Positions 1 to 8,601 of a DNA stretch of 42,004 nt are shown here, piece after piece. The DNA comes from Caldifarciminota bacterium (GTDB taxonomy: Bacteria > Hydrothermota > Tepidihabitantia > Tepidihabitantales > CAIPLT01). The stretch lies in NCBI GenBank assembly GCA_903865935.1, contig CAIPLT010000043.1, positions 1-42,004 on the forward strand, read 5' to 3'. Made by a program: the position numbers and the translations under genes. Within the stretch, counting starts at the first letter, position 1; the number at the start of each line of letters is the position of its first letter. The notes beneath the pieces were generated by a model that worked only from the letters and a program-made list of their open reading frames with translations, searched no databases and was not told the DNA's origin.

Positions 1-21
1 ACTCTAAAATATTAATAATTT

Positions 22-49
22 ATTATATTTATTTATAATCGATTGTCAA
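22..49 (-). promoter_or_regulatory. sigma-70 promoter for a gene left of the window
   Basis: Read on the minus strand, a perfect TTGACA (44-49) is followed after 16 nt by a perfect TATAAT (22-27). It points out of the left edge. No start codon lies in the 21 bases left, so the gene it serves is outside the window. It stands back to back with the candidate nadE promoter. Both hexamers match consensus; use in vivo is inferred. Confidence 0.6.
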
Positions 50-70
50 GAATTTAGCGATAAATTTGGC

Positions 71-98
71 TTGACAAATAGGGGAAATGGGATAATCT
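71..98 (+). promoter_or_regulatory. probable nadE promoter
   Basis: A perfect -35 TTGACA (71-76) is followed after 16 nt by TAATCT (93-98), a weak -10. An overlapping GATAAT at 91-96 is a better -10 but leaves only a 14-nt spacer. The predicted transcript has a leader of roughly 38 nt, consistent with the Shine-Dalgarno sequence just before nadE. Confidence 0.4.
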
Positions 99-142
99 AA
101 AATGATGATTATATTGGTTAATGGTATATTACGGAGATTTTT

Positions 143-1804
143 ATGATGATTGGTTTAGCACAGATCAACTCTCTGGTCGGTGATATTAAGGGTAATACTG
201 ATAAGATTATCGCTCATATCAAAAGAGCGAGGAAAGATGGGATTGATTTAGTAGTTTTCCCAGAACTGGCAATCTGTGGTTATCCACCTAAAGATTTGCT
301 CCAGAAAAAGGACTTTCTTTATGAGATTTTAAAGAATATCAATCGAATTGTGAAGAATTCTGAAGGAATAGCAGTAATAATTGGCATCGTGGAAGTTTCG
401 AGTAAAGCTTTAAAACCGATTAATTATGATGTTTCGATGTCTGCCCATTTCCCCGGATATATGTTGAACAATTCAGCGGCATTTATCAGTAATGGTAAAT
501 TTATCGGTACCCAGGCGAAAACTTATTTGCCGACTTATGATATCTTCGATGAACAGAGATATTTTGTGCCAGCCAAAGATTCCCACGTATTTAGACTGAA
601 AGATAAAATGATTGGTATAACAATTTGCGAAGACATCTGGGTGGACGATAAGCCGATTCAAAGATTAAAACAAAATGGCGCAGACCTAATTATTAATATC
701 TCATCATCACCTTTTTATATTGATAAATATAAGGTGAGAAAATTTTTGGTCAGGCAACGAACGATTAAGAATAAAATTCCGATATTCTATGTAAATTTAG
801 TCGGCGGTCAGGATGACCTTGTGTTTGACGGCGGGTCCTTCGGTTATAATGAAAAGGGCAAGTTGATTGCTTCGGCAAAACGCTTTGAAGAGGATTTTGT
901 TGTAATTGATACCGATAAAATTAAAGTTGTGAAAGAAACAAGAGAAAATAAAGATGCTGAAATCTATAATGGTTTGGTGCTGGGATTAAAAGACTATGTA
1001 GAAAAGAATAGTTTTAAAAAGGTTGTTCTGGGTTTGTCCGGTGGAATCGACTCAGCATTAGTCGCATGTTTGGCTGTTGAAGCACTCGGTTCAGATAGGG
1101 TAGAGCTGGTCATGATGCCTGGTCCATATTCATCGGAATCGTCAATCAAAGATGCGCTGGAGCTTTCTCATAATCTTGGGCTCGCACCTTTGTTGATTCC
1201 GATAAATGACATTTATGATTCTTATCTGAGAACTCTGCGTAGTGAATTCAAAGGACTGCCATTTAATTCTACTGAAGAAAATATTCAGGCAAGAATCAGA
1301 GGCAATATTCTTATGGCGCTGTCAAATAAGTTTGGGTATTTGTTGTTAACTACGGGTAACAAATCAGAAATGGCGGTTGGTTATACGACATTGTATGGAG
1401 ATATGGCGGGTGGTTTAGCGGTCATATCAGATGTGCCCAAGAATATCGTGTATCGATTATGTAAATATATTAATCAATATGGTATTGGACTGGAGAAAAA
1501 TATTATTCCGAAAAGTGTATTGGTTAAAGCGCCATCCGCAGAATTACGGGCGAACCAGACTGACCAGGATGATTTACCTTCTTATAATACCCTGGATAAG
1601 ATACTTCATTATTATATTGAAGAAAATCAGGGAAAAGAAGCGATCGTGAAAAAAGGTTTTTCAAGAAGAATTGTCGAGGATATTATTCACAGAATTGACC
1701 ATAACGAGTATAAAAGGTTTCAGGCGCCATTGGGTATCAAGATTACTCCCAAAGCATTTGGTTTTGGCAGAAGAATGCCGATTACCAATGCGTTCAAATC
1801 ATAA
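143..1804 (+). CDS. nadE: glutamine-dependent NAD+ synthetase
   Basis: Cytoplasmic enzyme for the last step of NAD+ synthesis: it amidates nicotinate adenine dinucleotide using ATP and ammonia released from glutamine. The 553-residue protein has an N-terminal nitrilase-fold glutaminase domain (about 1-265) with the expected triad Glu41 (FPELA), Lys126 and Cys162 (ITICEDIW). The C-terminal synthetase domain carries the pyrophosphate loop SGGIDSA (299-305) and a TTGNKSEMAVGY motif. Length matches two-domain bacterial NadE. The start is fixed by GGAG at 133-136; a second ATG follows immediately, so the protein could start one codon later. It is a single-gene unit convergent with the next gene. 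Confidence 0.95.
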   Translation: MMIGLAQINSLVGDIKGNTDKIIAHIKRARKDGIDLVVFPELAICGYPPKDLLQKKDFLYEILKNINRIVKNSEGIAVIIGIVEVSSKALKPINYDVSMSAHFPGYMLNNSAAFISNGKFIGTQAKTYLPTYDIFDEQRYFVPAKDSHVFRLKDKMIGITICEDIWVDDKPIQRLKQNGADLIINISSSPFYIDKYKVRKFLVRQRTIKNKIPIFYVNLVGGQDDLVFDGGSFGYNEKGKLIASAKRFEEDFVVIDTDKIKVVKETRENKDAEIYNGLVLGLKDYVEKNSFKKVVLGLSGGIDSALVACLAVEALGSDRVELVMMPGPYSSESSIKDALELSHNLGLAPLLIPINDIYDSYLRTLRSEFKGLPFNSTEENIQARIRGNILMALSNKFGYLLLTTGNKSEMAVGYTTLYGDMAGGLAVISDVPKNIVYRLCKYINQYGIGLEKNIIPKSVLVKAPSAELRANQTDQDDLPSYNTLDKILHYYIEENQGKEAIVKKGFSRRIVEDIIHRIDHNEYKRFQAPLGIKITPKAFGFGRRMPITNAFKS

Positions 1805-1853
1805 AGACACAGCTTACAAATATTTTATAACAAAGGGGGGATTAAACAGATTA

Positions 1854-2510
1854 TTAGGAATTTGTTTTTAACCACTTTATTGCTTGCCAAATCTCGTATT
1901 TATCACCGATTCCATGTTCGCCAGGGGTTATGACAAGAGTGTCTCTCACACCATGATACAAAAATGCCTGGTCAATTAATATATTTTCGTTAAGATTCCA
2001 GTCTTTTTCTCTTGAGATAAGATAAGCTAAATGACCATTAAACGTTGACCACTTGGCAAATGACATTGCGCCGGTATGAGCGCAAACCGTATGGACTCCT
2101 TTAAATTTGGTCGGATGCATAAACATCGCCTGTAATGCCTGAACACCCTGACCCGAAAAACCATAAACAAAAACTTTTGTTGTATCAATTTGATATTTTT
2201 TTATTGCCTTTTTATAAGTTTTCATAATGTCTAGATCATTCTGCATCGGGTCGCGGTGATTCCGGGTTTTATGGCAGGAGAAAAGTATCCAGTCCAGACT
2301 ATCACCAATAAATTTTAAAGAATCCAAATCACTTTTTACTGCACCAGTACAGCTAAGATATAAAAGAGCGGGTACAAGTTTATTCGAATTAGCTACTTTC
2401 TGCGGTACATAAAAACAGTCGGTATCAGGGTCAACATAAATATTTTTAGCGAATACGCTAACCGAAAGTGTAATAAGTAATATAATTACCGCAAATATCT
2501 TTTTACCCAT
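1854..2510 (-). CDS. exported alpha/beta-hydrolase-fold protein
   Basis: A 218-residue protein with an N-terminal signal peptide (basic start, hydrophobic 5-20, likely cleavage near SVFA-K). The mature part looks like an alpha/beta hydrolase of the dienelactone hydrolase or PHB-depolymerase type: the nucleophile elbow GFSGQG gives a candidate Ser, and a late GEHGIG gives a candidate catalytic His. A substrate cannot be assigned; an esterase or peptidase in the periplasm is plausible. It is convergent with nadE and divergent from ndk. There is no Shine-Dalgarno sequence; the start codon lies 5 nt after a -10 box, so the mRNA is probably leaderless. Confidence 0.7.
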   Translation of the reverse strand: MGKKIFAVIILLITLSVSVFAKNIYVDPDTDCFYVPQKVANSNKLVPALLYLSCTGAVKSDLDSLKFIGDSLDWILFSCHKTRNHRDPMQNDLDIMKTYKKAIKKYQIDTTKVFVYGFSGQGVQALQAMFMHPTKFKGVHTVCAHTGAMSFAKWSTFNGHLAYLISREKDWNLNENILIDQAFLYHGVRDTLVITPGEHGIGDKYEIWQAIKWLKTNS

Positions 2511-2515
2511 AAATT

Positions 2516-2544
2516 AGTCTACACAAGATTTTTAGATAGGTCAA
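2516..2544 (-). promoter_or_regulatory. promoter placed directly on the hydrolase start codon
   Basis: On the minus strand, TTGACC (2539-2544), a 17-nt spacer and TAGACT (2516-2521) are followed by only 5 nt and then ATG (2510-2508). Initiation about 6-7 nt after the -10 would fall at or within the start codon, predicting a leaderless transcript. Confidence 0.6.
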
Positions 2545-2587
2545 TGAAGTATTTATGCTGTACAATTTTAGTAAATATAAGATATTG

Positions 2588-2616
2588 TTGACATTGTTTT
2601 GCAAATATTCTATAAT
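2588..2616 (+). promoter_or_regulatory. consensus promoter directly upstream of ndk
   Basis: TTGACA (2588-2593), exactly 17 nt, then TATAAT (2611-2616): both hexamers and spacing are consensus. The GTG start of ndk begins 8 nt after the -10, so no room exists for a Shine-Dalgarno sequence. The promoter is divergent from the hydrolase promoter, the two -35 boxes being 43 bp apart. Confidence 0.8.
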
Positions 2617-2624
2617 TTTTAGTT

Positions 2625-3071
2625 GTGTTAGAAAATACACTCTTAGTTATTAAACCCGACGCGGTTGAGAAAAAACTGGTCGGTGAGATAATCAAGACTC
2701 TGGAAAATGAGTTTGATATTATCGGTATCAAATTAACCCGCCTGAATATACAGCAAGCCGAAGATTTCTATGCAATTCACAAAGGAAAAGAATTTTTTGC
2801 TGGTCTGGTTGAATTTATGACATCAGGGCCAGTAGTCGCAATTCTTTTGCAGGGAGAGAATATCCAAGAGAGACTTCGTAAATTCGTTGGTGCGACTGAC
2901 CCGAAAAAAGCTGAGAAGGAAACAATCAGGGCAAAATACGGCAGTTCAGTTCAGTATAATGCAGTGCATGCATCAAATCCATTAGAAAACCCAGAGCAGG
3001 AAATGGCTTTTTATTTTCCAGAATACTTTATAGATAACAACACACAGGATAGTAAAATAAACAGAAAATAG
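2625..3071 (+). CDS. ndk: nucleoside diphosphate kinase
   Basis: Transfers the gamma-phosphate of ATP to nucleoside diphosphates through a phosphohistidine. The 148-residue protein begins with the family pattern LLVIKPDAV, contains the nucleotide-binding segment around ATDP (90-93) and ETIRAKYG (99-106), and ends the core with NAVHAS, where His115 is the phosphorylated residue. Start is GTG, with TTA as second codon; no ATG is available upstream in frame. Its promoter ends 8 nt before the GTG, so it is probably translated from a leaderless mRNA. The stop lies 12 nt before the C25 protease gene, whose Shine-Dalgarno begins in the stop codon, so the genes are likely cotranscribed. Confidence 0.95.
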   Translation: MLENTLLVIKPDAVEKKLVGEIIKTLENEFDIIGIKLTRLNIQQAEDFYAIHKGKEFFAGLVEFMTSGPVVAILLQGENIQERLRKFVGATDPKKAEKETIRAKYGSSVQYNAVHASNPLENPEQEMAFYFPEYFIDNNTQDSKINRK

Positions 3072-3083
3072 GAGAAAAAATAG

Positions 3084-6000
3084 ATGAAAAATCTGAGTAA
3101 TAAATTAGGTATTATGATTGTATTGATTCCGATGATAATGTTTGCCGGAACAATATATAAAACAATCAACTTTTCTGAGCATGATATCAATATCCAGAAA
3201 ATTGGCGAATACAGCTTGGTTGGACTTAATGGTTTGACAAGTTATCAGGAAGTCGGTGCACCGATTGTGCCATCTGCTTTGTATAATATTTTAATACCGT
3301 CCGATGCATCCGTAACCAACATAAAAGTAATATCACAAACAGAGCAGGCAATTTCCGGTGAATATTATTTATATCCAAGTCAAACACCAAAACCGATAAC
3401 AACCGATAATCTCGATAATTCTTTTGTCGAGCCAAACCAGGCAATATATAATTCAAATCAGATTTATCCGACAAAATTAGTCGATTATTCTTCAACCGGA
3501 ACCAAAAGCGGTTATCGGATTTGCAGTTTTGCGATTTTCCCGATTCGATATATTCCCGCAGAACGGAAATTGTCTTTGGTAACCAGTCTGACATTAGAAA
3601 TCAGTTATGAAGGTAATAAGGTTTTTGCACAGCCGATTACAGAAAAACAGAAAGATATTTTTTCCGGGGATGTTAAAAAACTTATCTGTAATCCCGATGA
3701 TATCGAACGGTTTGCACCGCCGATTAATTTAAACGAAGACAATGAAATTGATTGTGTAATTATTACCGGTGATGGCTTTATCAGTAATTTTGATGCCTTG
3801 GTAGCGTGGCATAATAAGAAAGGTTTCAGGACCGAAGTTAAAAGCACTTCCTGGATTTCAAATAACTACACCGGGCGAGATTTATCCGAGCGAATCCGAA
3901 ATTTTATTATCAATTATTTTAATACCCGCGGTTTAAAATGGGTGTTATTAGCCGGTGATTATACGGTTGTACCGCCACGTCGAGCACGGTCAATAGTTGG
4001 TACATATACTGGCGATATACCTTGCGATTTGTATTATTCTGATTTACAGTGGTCGTGGGATGGCAATAATAACAATATATTTGGCGAAGCCAATTCTGAT
4101 ACGGTTGATTTCTTTGCTGACCTTTATGTCGGTCGAGCATCGGTCGATAATGGAACCGAGATTAATACTTTCATTAATAAGCTATTTACATATGAGAAGA
4201 ATCCAGAAACAAGTTATTTGAAAAAGATTCTATTACCAGCATCTGAGCTATGGACGAATTATAATCATATGCTTTCTCAGGATTCGATTGCCCATATGAC
4301 ACCGGTGGGCTGGTATGATTGTGAAATTAATCAAGGGACAAATACTTCATTAAGATACCAGGTTCGTGATTCACTCAATGCTGGTTATGGACTTGCACAT
4401 TTAGTCGGTCACGGTGATGACCAGGGAGTATATATTTCTTCAACACCAATGTATTATGTTACTGACCCGGCAACTCAGACCAATTACAATAAACTGGCGA
4501 TTGTCAATTCGATTGCCTGTTATCCGGGTAATTTTGAGTATTCGGATTGTTTGGCTGAACAGATGATGAAAGCGCAGGGAAGCGCAGTCGCGGTGATGAT
4601 GTGTTCGAGATATGGCTGGGGAACACCACCAAGTATTGGTCCTTCCGAACTGATTGATGTCAGTTTTTATGATTTGTTCTTTAATTATGACTCGAGTTAT
4701 ATTGGCTCTTGTTTTAGCGCTTCAAAAGACGCATACCGGTATTATGCGGAATCACAGCAGGTCTGGCGATGGTGCGTTTATGAGTTAAACCTTTTCGGTG
4801 ACCCGGTTATGCCAATGTGGCGTGATGTTCCTTCGTCAGTTGATTTAACAATGCCTGATTCAGTTCAGACCGGTCATAGAAGTGTGAGAGTTACAGTTAC
4901 GCACGGTGGTTCACCAGTTAACAATGCACTGGTTGGCATTTATAAACCGGGTGAAGTTTATACAAATGGAAAAACCAATGTCTCAGGACAGATTGATTTA
5001 ATGGTCAATGCGCTAACCCCAGGGACAATTTATTTTACCGTGACTGGTGAAAATTGTTATCCCAAAGAAGACAGTATGGTTGTTACACAAGGCAGTGCTT
5101 TGCCATATATTATTCTGAATAATGTTACGGTAACTCAGGTCAACCCGAACCAAACTGTAAACACAAATGTGGTTATTGCCAATACTGGAACTGCAACGGC
5201 GACAAATGCAATCGGTACATTGCATACGAACAGCAGTTATGTGACGATGCTGGATTCAACATCGAATTATGGAATGATTAATCCAGATACGACCGCAGAT
5301 GGCGATGTTTATTCTTTCATTACTGCAGCAGTCACACCTCCCGGAACACAAATTCCTTTCACATTGAGTATATTTGCTGACCAAGGCAGCTGGATAATTA
5401 GTTTTAGTATTATCTGCGGACAGCCGGTTTTACCGGGTATGATGGTTGCGGATCATGATACTGGTTATTGCTTATTAAGTGTTACAGCAAATGGTGCAAT
5501 CGGTTATAGCGCACCAGCAGATAGAAGCGGCAACGGATTTTGCTATCCCAAATCCGCGATAAGCTCTTTGTATTTTAGTTCGATGATGGCAGGTAATTCT
5601 GCGAATTATGTCGTTGACCGATTCTATGGGCATCCGGCAACAAGTCAAAATCAGGATTGGCAGGTCGTCGATAGTTTGAATTTTATTACTCCGCCAATTC
5701 ACGGTGACGAGCATCTGCGCTCGAGTTATAATGATGCCGGGCATACAACCCCGCAGGGATTAAAAGTGACCCAGAACAGTTATTCGCTTGCTGACAGCAG
5801 ATATGACGATTTCGTTGTTCTGACATTTGATTATCAAAATACCGGCGCATCGACGATTAGCGGACTTTATTCAGGGATAATTGCGGATTTTGATATACCA
5901 ACAGACAGTTCAAATATGGATGCAGCGTTCAGCGATGTTGTAAGAAGATTGGTTTATATGAGACGGGCAGCAACTCAAGTTCCGACGATTGGTATCAAGC

Positions 6001-6590
6001 TATTATATCCGCTGACTGCAGCAAACCTGACCTGTATTGACCATGATTTATATGTTTATCCGGATACGGCGATGACTGAAGGTATGAAATACCGTATCTT
6101 GAATGGCGGAATACATTTGTCACAGTCAAACCGGACTTATGACTGGTCAATTGCAGCATCTGCCGGTCCATTCGATTTGGCACCGTCACAGCATTATCAG
6201 GTTGCGTATGCATTTGTTGGTGGTAACAGCGACGCAATGCTTTTGGAAAATGCCGATTCAACACAGGTATGGTATGACCGTTTGTCAGGAATCGTGGAAG
6301 AAAATGATGTGATAATTCCTGGTCATGCACAAGCAATGAATTTTACTGTTTCACCTAATCCGAGTAATAAACCGATTCGGATTGCGTATAATCTACTTGC
6401 GCCAGGTAATGTAACAGTCGGTCTGTATGATATAACCGGGCAATTTAAATCCGAGCTGTTCAATGGTAATGTCAATACGACATCAGGTTCGATTAATTTA
6501 AGAATAAAAGACTTGCCAAGCGGTGTTTATTTTGTTAAACTTGCGACTGGTAAACAGAGCATGATGAAAAAGTTCTTACTGGTAAAATAG
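3084..6590 (+). CDS. C25 (gingipain-like) cysteine protease with T9SS-type sorting domain
   Basis: Large secreted protease, 1168 residues. A signal peptide (about 1-22) is followed by a propeptide-like region with beta-rich sequence. The peptidase C25 domain spans roughly 220-575. The catalytic dyad is visible as His443 in LVGHGDD and Cys479 in NSIACYPGN, spaced as in gingipains. Further segments are beta-rich, Ig-like or carboxypeptidase-regulatory-like (about 580-790) and of unknown type. The last ~80 residues match a T9SS type A sorting domain: FTVSPNPSN, a DITGQ-like turn, LPSGVYFVKL and a terminal basic KKFLLVK. GGAG at 3071-3074 sets the start. It follows ndk by 12 nt and precedes the DUF6754-like gene by 1 nt. 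The exact substrate and the exporter are unknown; no T9SS core gene is clearly present here. Confidence 0.85.
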   Translation: MKNLSNKLGIMIVLIPMIMFAGTIYKTINFSEHDINIQKIGEYSLVGLNGLTSYQEVGAPIVPSALYNILIPSDASVTNIKVISQTEQAISGEYYLYPSQTPKPITTDNLDNSFVEPNQAIYNSNQIYPTKLVDYSSTGTKSGYRICSFAIFPIRYIPAERKLSLVTSLTLEISYEGNKVFAQPITEKQKDIFSGDVKKLICNPDDIERFAPPINLNEDNEIDCVIITGDGFISNFDALVAWHNKKGFRTEVKSTSWISNNYTGRDLSERIRNFIINYFNTRGLKWVLLAGDYTVVPPRRARSIVGTYTGDIPCDLYYSDLQWSWDGNNNNIFGEANSDTVDFFADLYVGRASVDNGTEINTFINKLFTYEKNPETSYLKKILLPASELWTNYNHMLSQDSIAHMTPVGWYDCEINQGTNTSLRYQVRDSLNAGYGLAHLVGHGDDQGVYISSTPMYYVTDPATQTNYNKLAIVNSIACYPGNFEYSDCLAEQMMKAQGSAVAVMMCSRYGWGTPPSIGPSELIDVSFYDLFFNYDSSYIGSCFSASKDAYRYYAESQQVWRWCVYELNLFGDPVMPMWRDVPSSVDLTMPDSVQTGHRSVRVTVTHGGSPVNNALVGIYKPGEVYTNGKTNVSGQIDLMVNALTPGTIYFTVTGENCYPKEDSMVVTQGSALPYIILNNVTVTQVNPNQTVNTNVVIANTGTATATNAIGTLHTNSSYVTMLDSTSNYGMINPDTTADGDVYSFITAAVTPPGTQIPFTLSIFADQGSWIISFSIICGQPVLPGMMVADHDTGYCLLSVTANGAIGYSAPADRSGNGFCYPKSAISSLYFSSMMAGNSANYVVDRFYGHPATSQNQDWQVVDSLNFITPPIHGDEHLRSSYNDAGHTTPQGLKVTQNSYSLADSRYDDFVVLTFDYQNTGASTISGLYSGIIADFDIPTDSSNMDAAFSDVVRRLVYMRRAATQVPTIGIKLLYPLTAANLTCIDHDLYVYPDTAMTEGMKYRILNGGIHLSQSNRTYDWSIAASAGPFDLAPSQHYQVAYAFVGGNSDAMLLENADSTQVWYDRLSGIVEENDVIIPGHAQAMNFTVSPNPSNKPIRIAYNLLAPGNVTVGLYDITGQFKSELFNGNVNTTSGSINLRIKDLPSGVYFVKLATGKQSMMKKFLLVK

Positions 6591-6591
6591 A

Positions 6592-7812
6592 ATGAGAATT
6601 TCAGACCTTAAGATTTCAAAGATTAGCAGATACTATATGGTTCTGTTAATCCTTGGTCTTATGGTTTTCAGTATATCTTTTGCGCAGGAAACAAATATTG
6701 TTGCGCCAGCCAATGTCCGCGTATTTGACACACCAAATGACGGAGGCAAAAGCCTTTCGGTTGACTGGGATTTAATTCCGGCAGATACGGCATTAAACCC
6801 CAATTTCATACGGTATGAAATTTATCGCTCGGGCAATCCGTCCGGTCCTTTTAGCAACGTTGGTTTCATTCTAAAAGGGTCAAACCAGTATCAGGACCAA
6901 ACCGTTCTCAATCATAAGAAATACTATTATTATGTTCAGGCTGCGTTCAAAGATACAACAGCCCAATCAGCAGTAATCGGACCAGGAATTTCGATTCCAC
7001 AGTGGTTTAATATCGCACGAATTAATGTATTACTCGCGACTATCATTTTAAGTGTGCTTGTCGTCTGGTATATTGAGCGGGCAAAAAAAGGCGAGAAATT
7101 GTTCATTCGAAGAATTGCCGGTATAGACGCGATTGATGATGCGGTTGGTCGAGCAACTGAAATGGGCAGACCAATTCTTTTTAGTTTTGGACTGGGTGTA
7201 ATTACAGATGTTGTTACGATTGCCGCGCTGTCAATATTGGGAAAAATTGCCAAGAAATCAGCTGAATATCAGACAAAACTACTTGTGCCTAATAACGACC
7301 CGATTGTAATGGCAGCCGCCCAAGAAACCGTCAAACAATCGTATATTGAAGCCGGCCGACCGGATATGTATAACGAGAATAACATACCATTCCTGACTTC
7401 AGACCAATTCGGTTATGCCGCAGGAGTTGATGGAATTATGTTAAGGGAAAGACCCGGCGCTGTTTTCTGGCAAGGTTATTTTTATGCCGAGTCGTTAATT
7501 ATGGCGGAGACCGGTCATTCGATTGGGGCAATCCAGATTGCGGGAACAACTGCGGTCACGCAATTACCATTCTTTATTGCTGCTTGTGACTATACTTTAA
7601 TTGGCGAAGAGATGTATGCTGCTTCTTGTTATCTAAACCCTGACCCGCAAATGCTCGGCAGTCTTAAAGGTGAAGATGCTTCAAAAGCGATTATTGTTGG
7701 AATATTTACTATTATAGTTATTATTGCAACTGCTGGGTTCCTGTTAGTCAAACCAATGCCGATTATCAATAAAATATTTGAAACTCTTGTGAGTTGGTTT
7801 ACCGCCAAATGA
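6592..7812 (+). CDS. DUF6754-like membrane protein with N-terminal fibronectin type III domain
   Basis: 406 residues. A signal peptide or anchor (about 15-31, ending FSISFAQ) leads into a predicted fibronectin-III-like domain (about 36-130; SVDWDLIP, YEIYRSGNPSGPF, YYYYVQA). Then come a transmembrane helix near 145-160, a long segment with weakly hydrophobic stretches including GAIQIAGTTAVTQLPFFIAAC, and a C-terminal helix near 367-390. The arrangement resembles proteins annotated DUF6754 in uncultured bacteria and some archaea; function is unknown. The ATG is 1 nt after the C25 stop and has no Shine-Dalgarno sequence, suggesting translational coupling. Its stop overlaps the next gene as ATGA. 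The family name is from memory of the pattern, not from a search. Confidence 0.6.
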   Translation: MRISDLKISKISRYYMVLLILGLMVFSISFAQETNIVAPANVRVFDTPNDGGKSLSVDWDLIPADTALNPNFIRYEIYRSGNPSGPFSNVGFILKGSNQYQDQTVLNHKKYYYYVQAAFKDTTAQSAVIGPGISIPQWFNIARINVLLATIILSVLVVWYIERAKKGEKLFIRRIAGIDAIDDAVGRATEMGRPILFSFGLGVITDVVTIAALSILGKIAKKSAEYQTKLLVPNNDPIVMAAAQETVKQSYIEAGRPDMYNENNIPFLTSDQFGYAAGVDGIMLRERPGAVFWQGYFYAESLIMAETGHSIGAIQIAGTTAVTQLPFFIAACDYTLIGEEMYAASCYLNPDPQMLGSLKGEDASKAIIVGIFTIIVIIATAGFLLVKPMPIINKIFETLVSWFTAK

Positions 7813-8510
7813 GACTTCAAATTCCTTTAATTGTTGTGTTGGTAACTGGCTTACTCTTGATTGTTACATTCTTTATTCCGCATGAGCCATTTGGCAGTCT
7901 TGAGCAGAGATTTTTAATCTGGTATTCAATCGTTGCCGGATTTACTATGCTATTAGGTTTAGATAGTTTAACCCGATACCACCTGGTAAGAATTCGTGAC
8001 AAAATTAAGGGGTGGGGTTTCAGTATCGTATTACTTTTGGGACTATTCATAACTTTGGGACTTGGTTTTTATTCCTGGGCAAAATATCAGAGTCCGTTCA
8101 CCTTAGGCTCACCGTTTATGTTTCTTTACACTTATGTCATAATTCCTTTGCAAGCAACAATGTTCGCACTTTTAGCATTCTTTATTGCATCCGCCGCATA
8201 CCGTGCATTCCGTGCGCGCACGACTGAAGCGACACTACTTTTAGTTGCGGCGGTGCTGATAATGTTAGGCAGAGTGCCTTTAGGTGGTTGGCTCTGGCAT
8301 CGGATGGTTGACTTTGCTGATTTAATTCCCGGGACGCATCTTGCCGGACTTAAAAACTTGGAGATTTTCGCTCGAATTAATGACTGGATAATGGATATAC
8401 CACAAACTGCAGCAAAACGCGGAATTTTTATTGGTGCGACATTGGGTGGCATCGTAATGTCAATTCGAATTATTCTGGGCATTGAAAGGTCCTATATTTC
8501 AGGTTCGTAA
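7809..8510 (+). CDS. polytopic membrane protein of unknown function
   Basis: 233 residues, about six predicted transmembrane helices (near 6-24, 38-57, 73-96, 107-133, 146-163 and 208-226). I recognise no enzyme motif. The start chosen is the ATG at 7809, overlapping the preceding stop as ATGA; a TTG at 7794 would only add five residues inside the upstream gene. Second member of the four-gene membrane module that follows the C25 protease; tight packing argues that it works with the DUF6754-like protein. Confidence 0.65.
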   Translation: MRLQIPLIVVLVTGLLLIVTFFIPHEPFGSLEQRFLIWYSIVAGFTMLLGLDSLTRYHLVRIRDKIKGWGFSIVLLLGLFITLGLGFYSWAKYQSPFTLGSPFMFLYTYVIIPLQATMFALLAFFIASAAYRAFRARTTEATLLLVAAVLIMLGRVPLGGWLWHRMVDFADLIPGTHLAGLKNLEIFARINDWIMDIPQTAAKRGIFIGATLGGIVMSIRIILGIERSYISGS

Positions 8511-8546
8511 AAATGAAATCAGACATGATTAACTGGATTACAAAGA

Positions 8547-8586
8547 GATTAACAGGATATTTATCTTATTCTTTATCCTGTAAATC
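8547..8586. repeat. dispersed palindromic repeat (ACAGGAT / ATCCTGT type)
   Basis: The 91-bp gap between two module genes holds an imperfect inverted repeat: GATTAACAGGATA (8547-8559) against TATCCTGTAAATC (8574-8586), 12 of 13 positions pairing, with a 14-nt loop. The wording (repeated AATCCTGT) is like a dispersed intergenic repeat seen in many environmental bacterial genomes. No Shine-Dalgarno is visible for the next gene, so the hairpin may affect expression or mRNA stability within the operon. Confidence 0.5.
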
Positions 8587-8601
8587 CTGTCGAATAAATG
8601 T

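Noticed and set aside
2519-2731. 70-codon minus-strand frame across the ndk promoter
   Set aside because: It overlaps two promoters and the 5' part of ndk and has no protein-like sequence.
7794-7808. Upstream TTG start for the second module gene
   Set aside because: It adds only five residues within the preceding gene, while ATG at 7809 makes a standard ATGA overlap.
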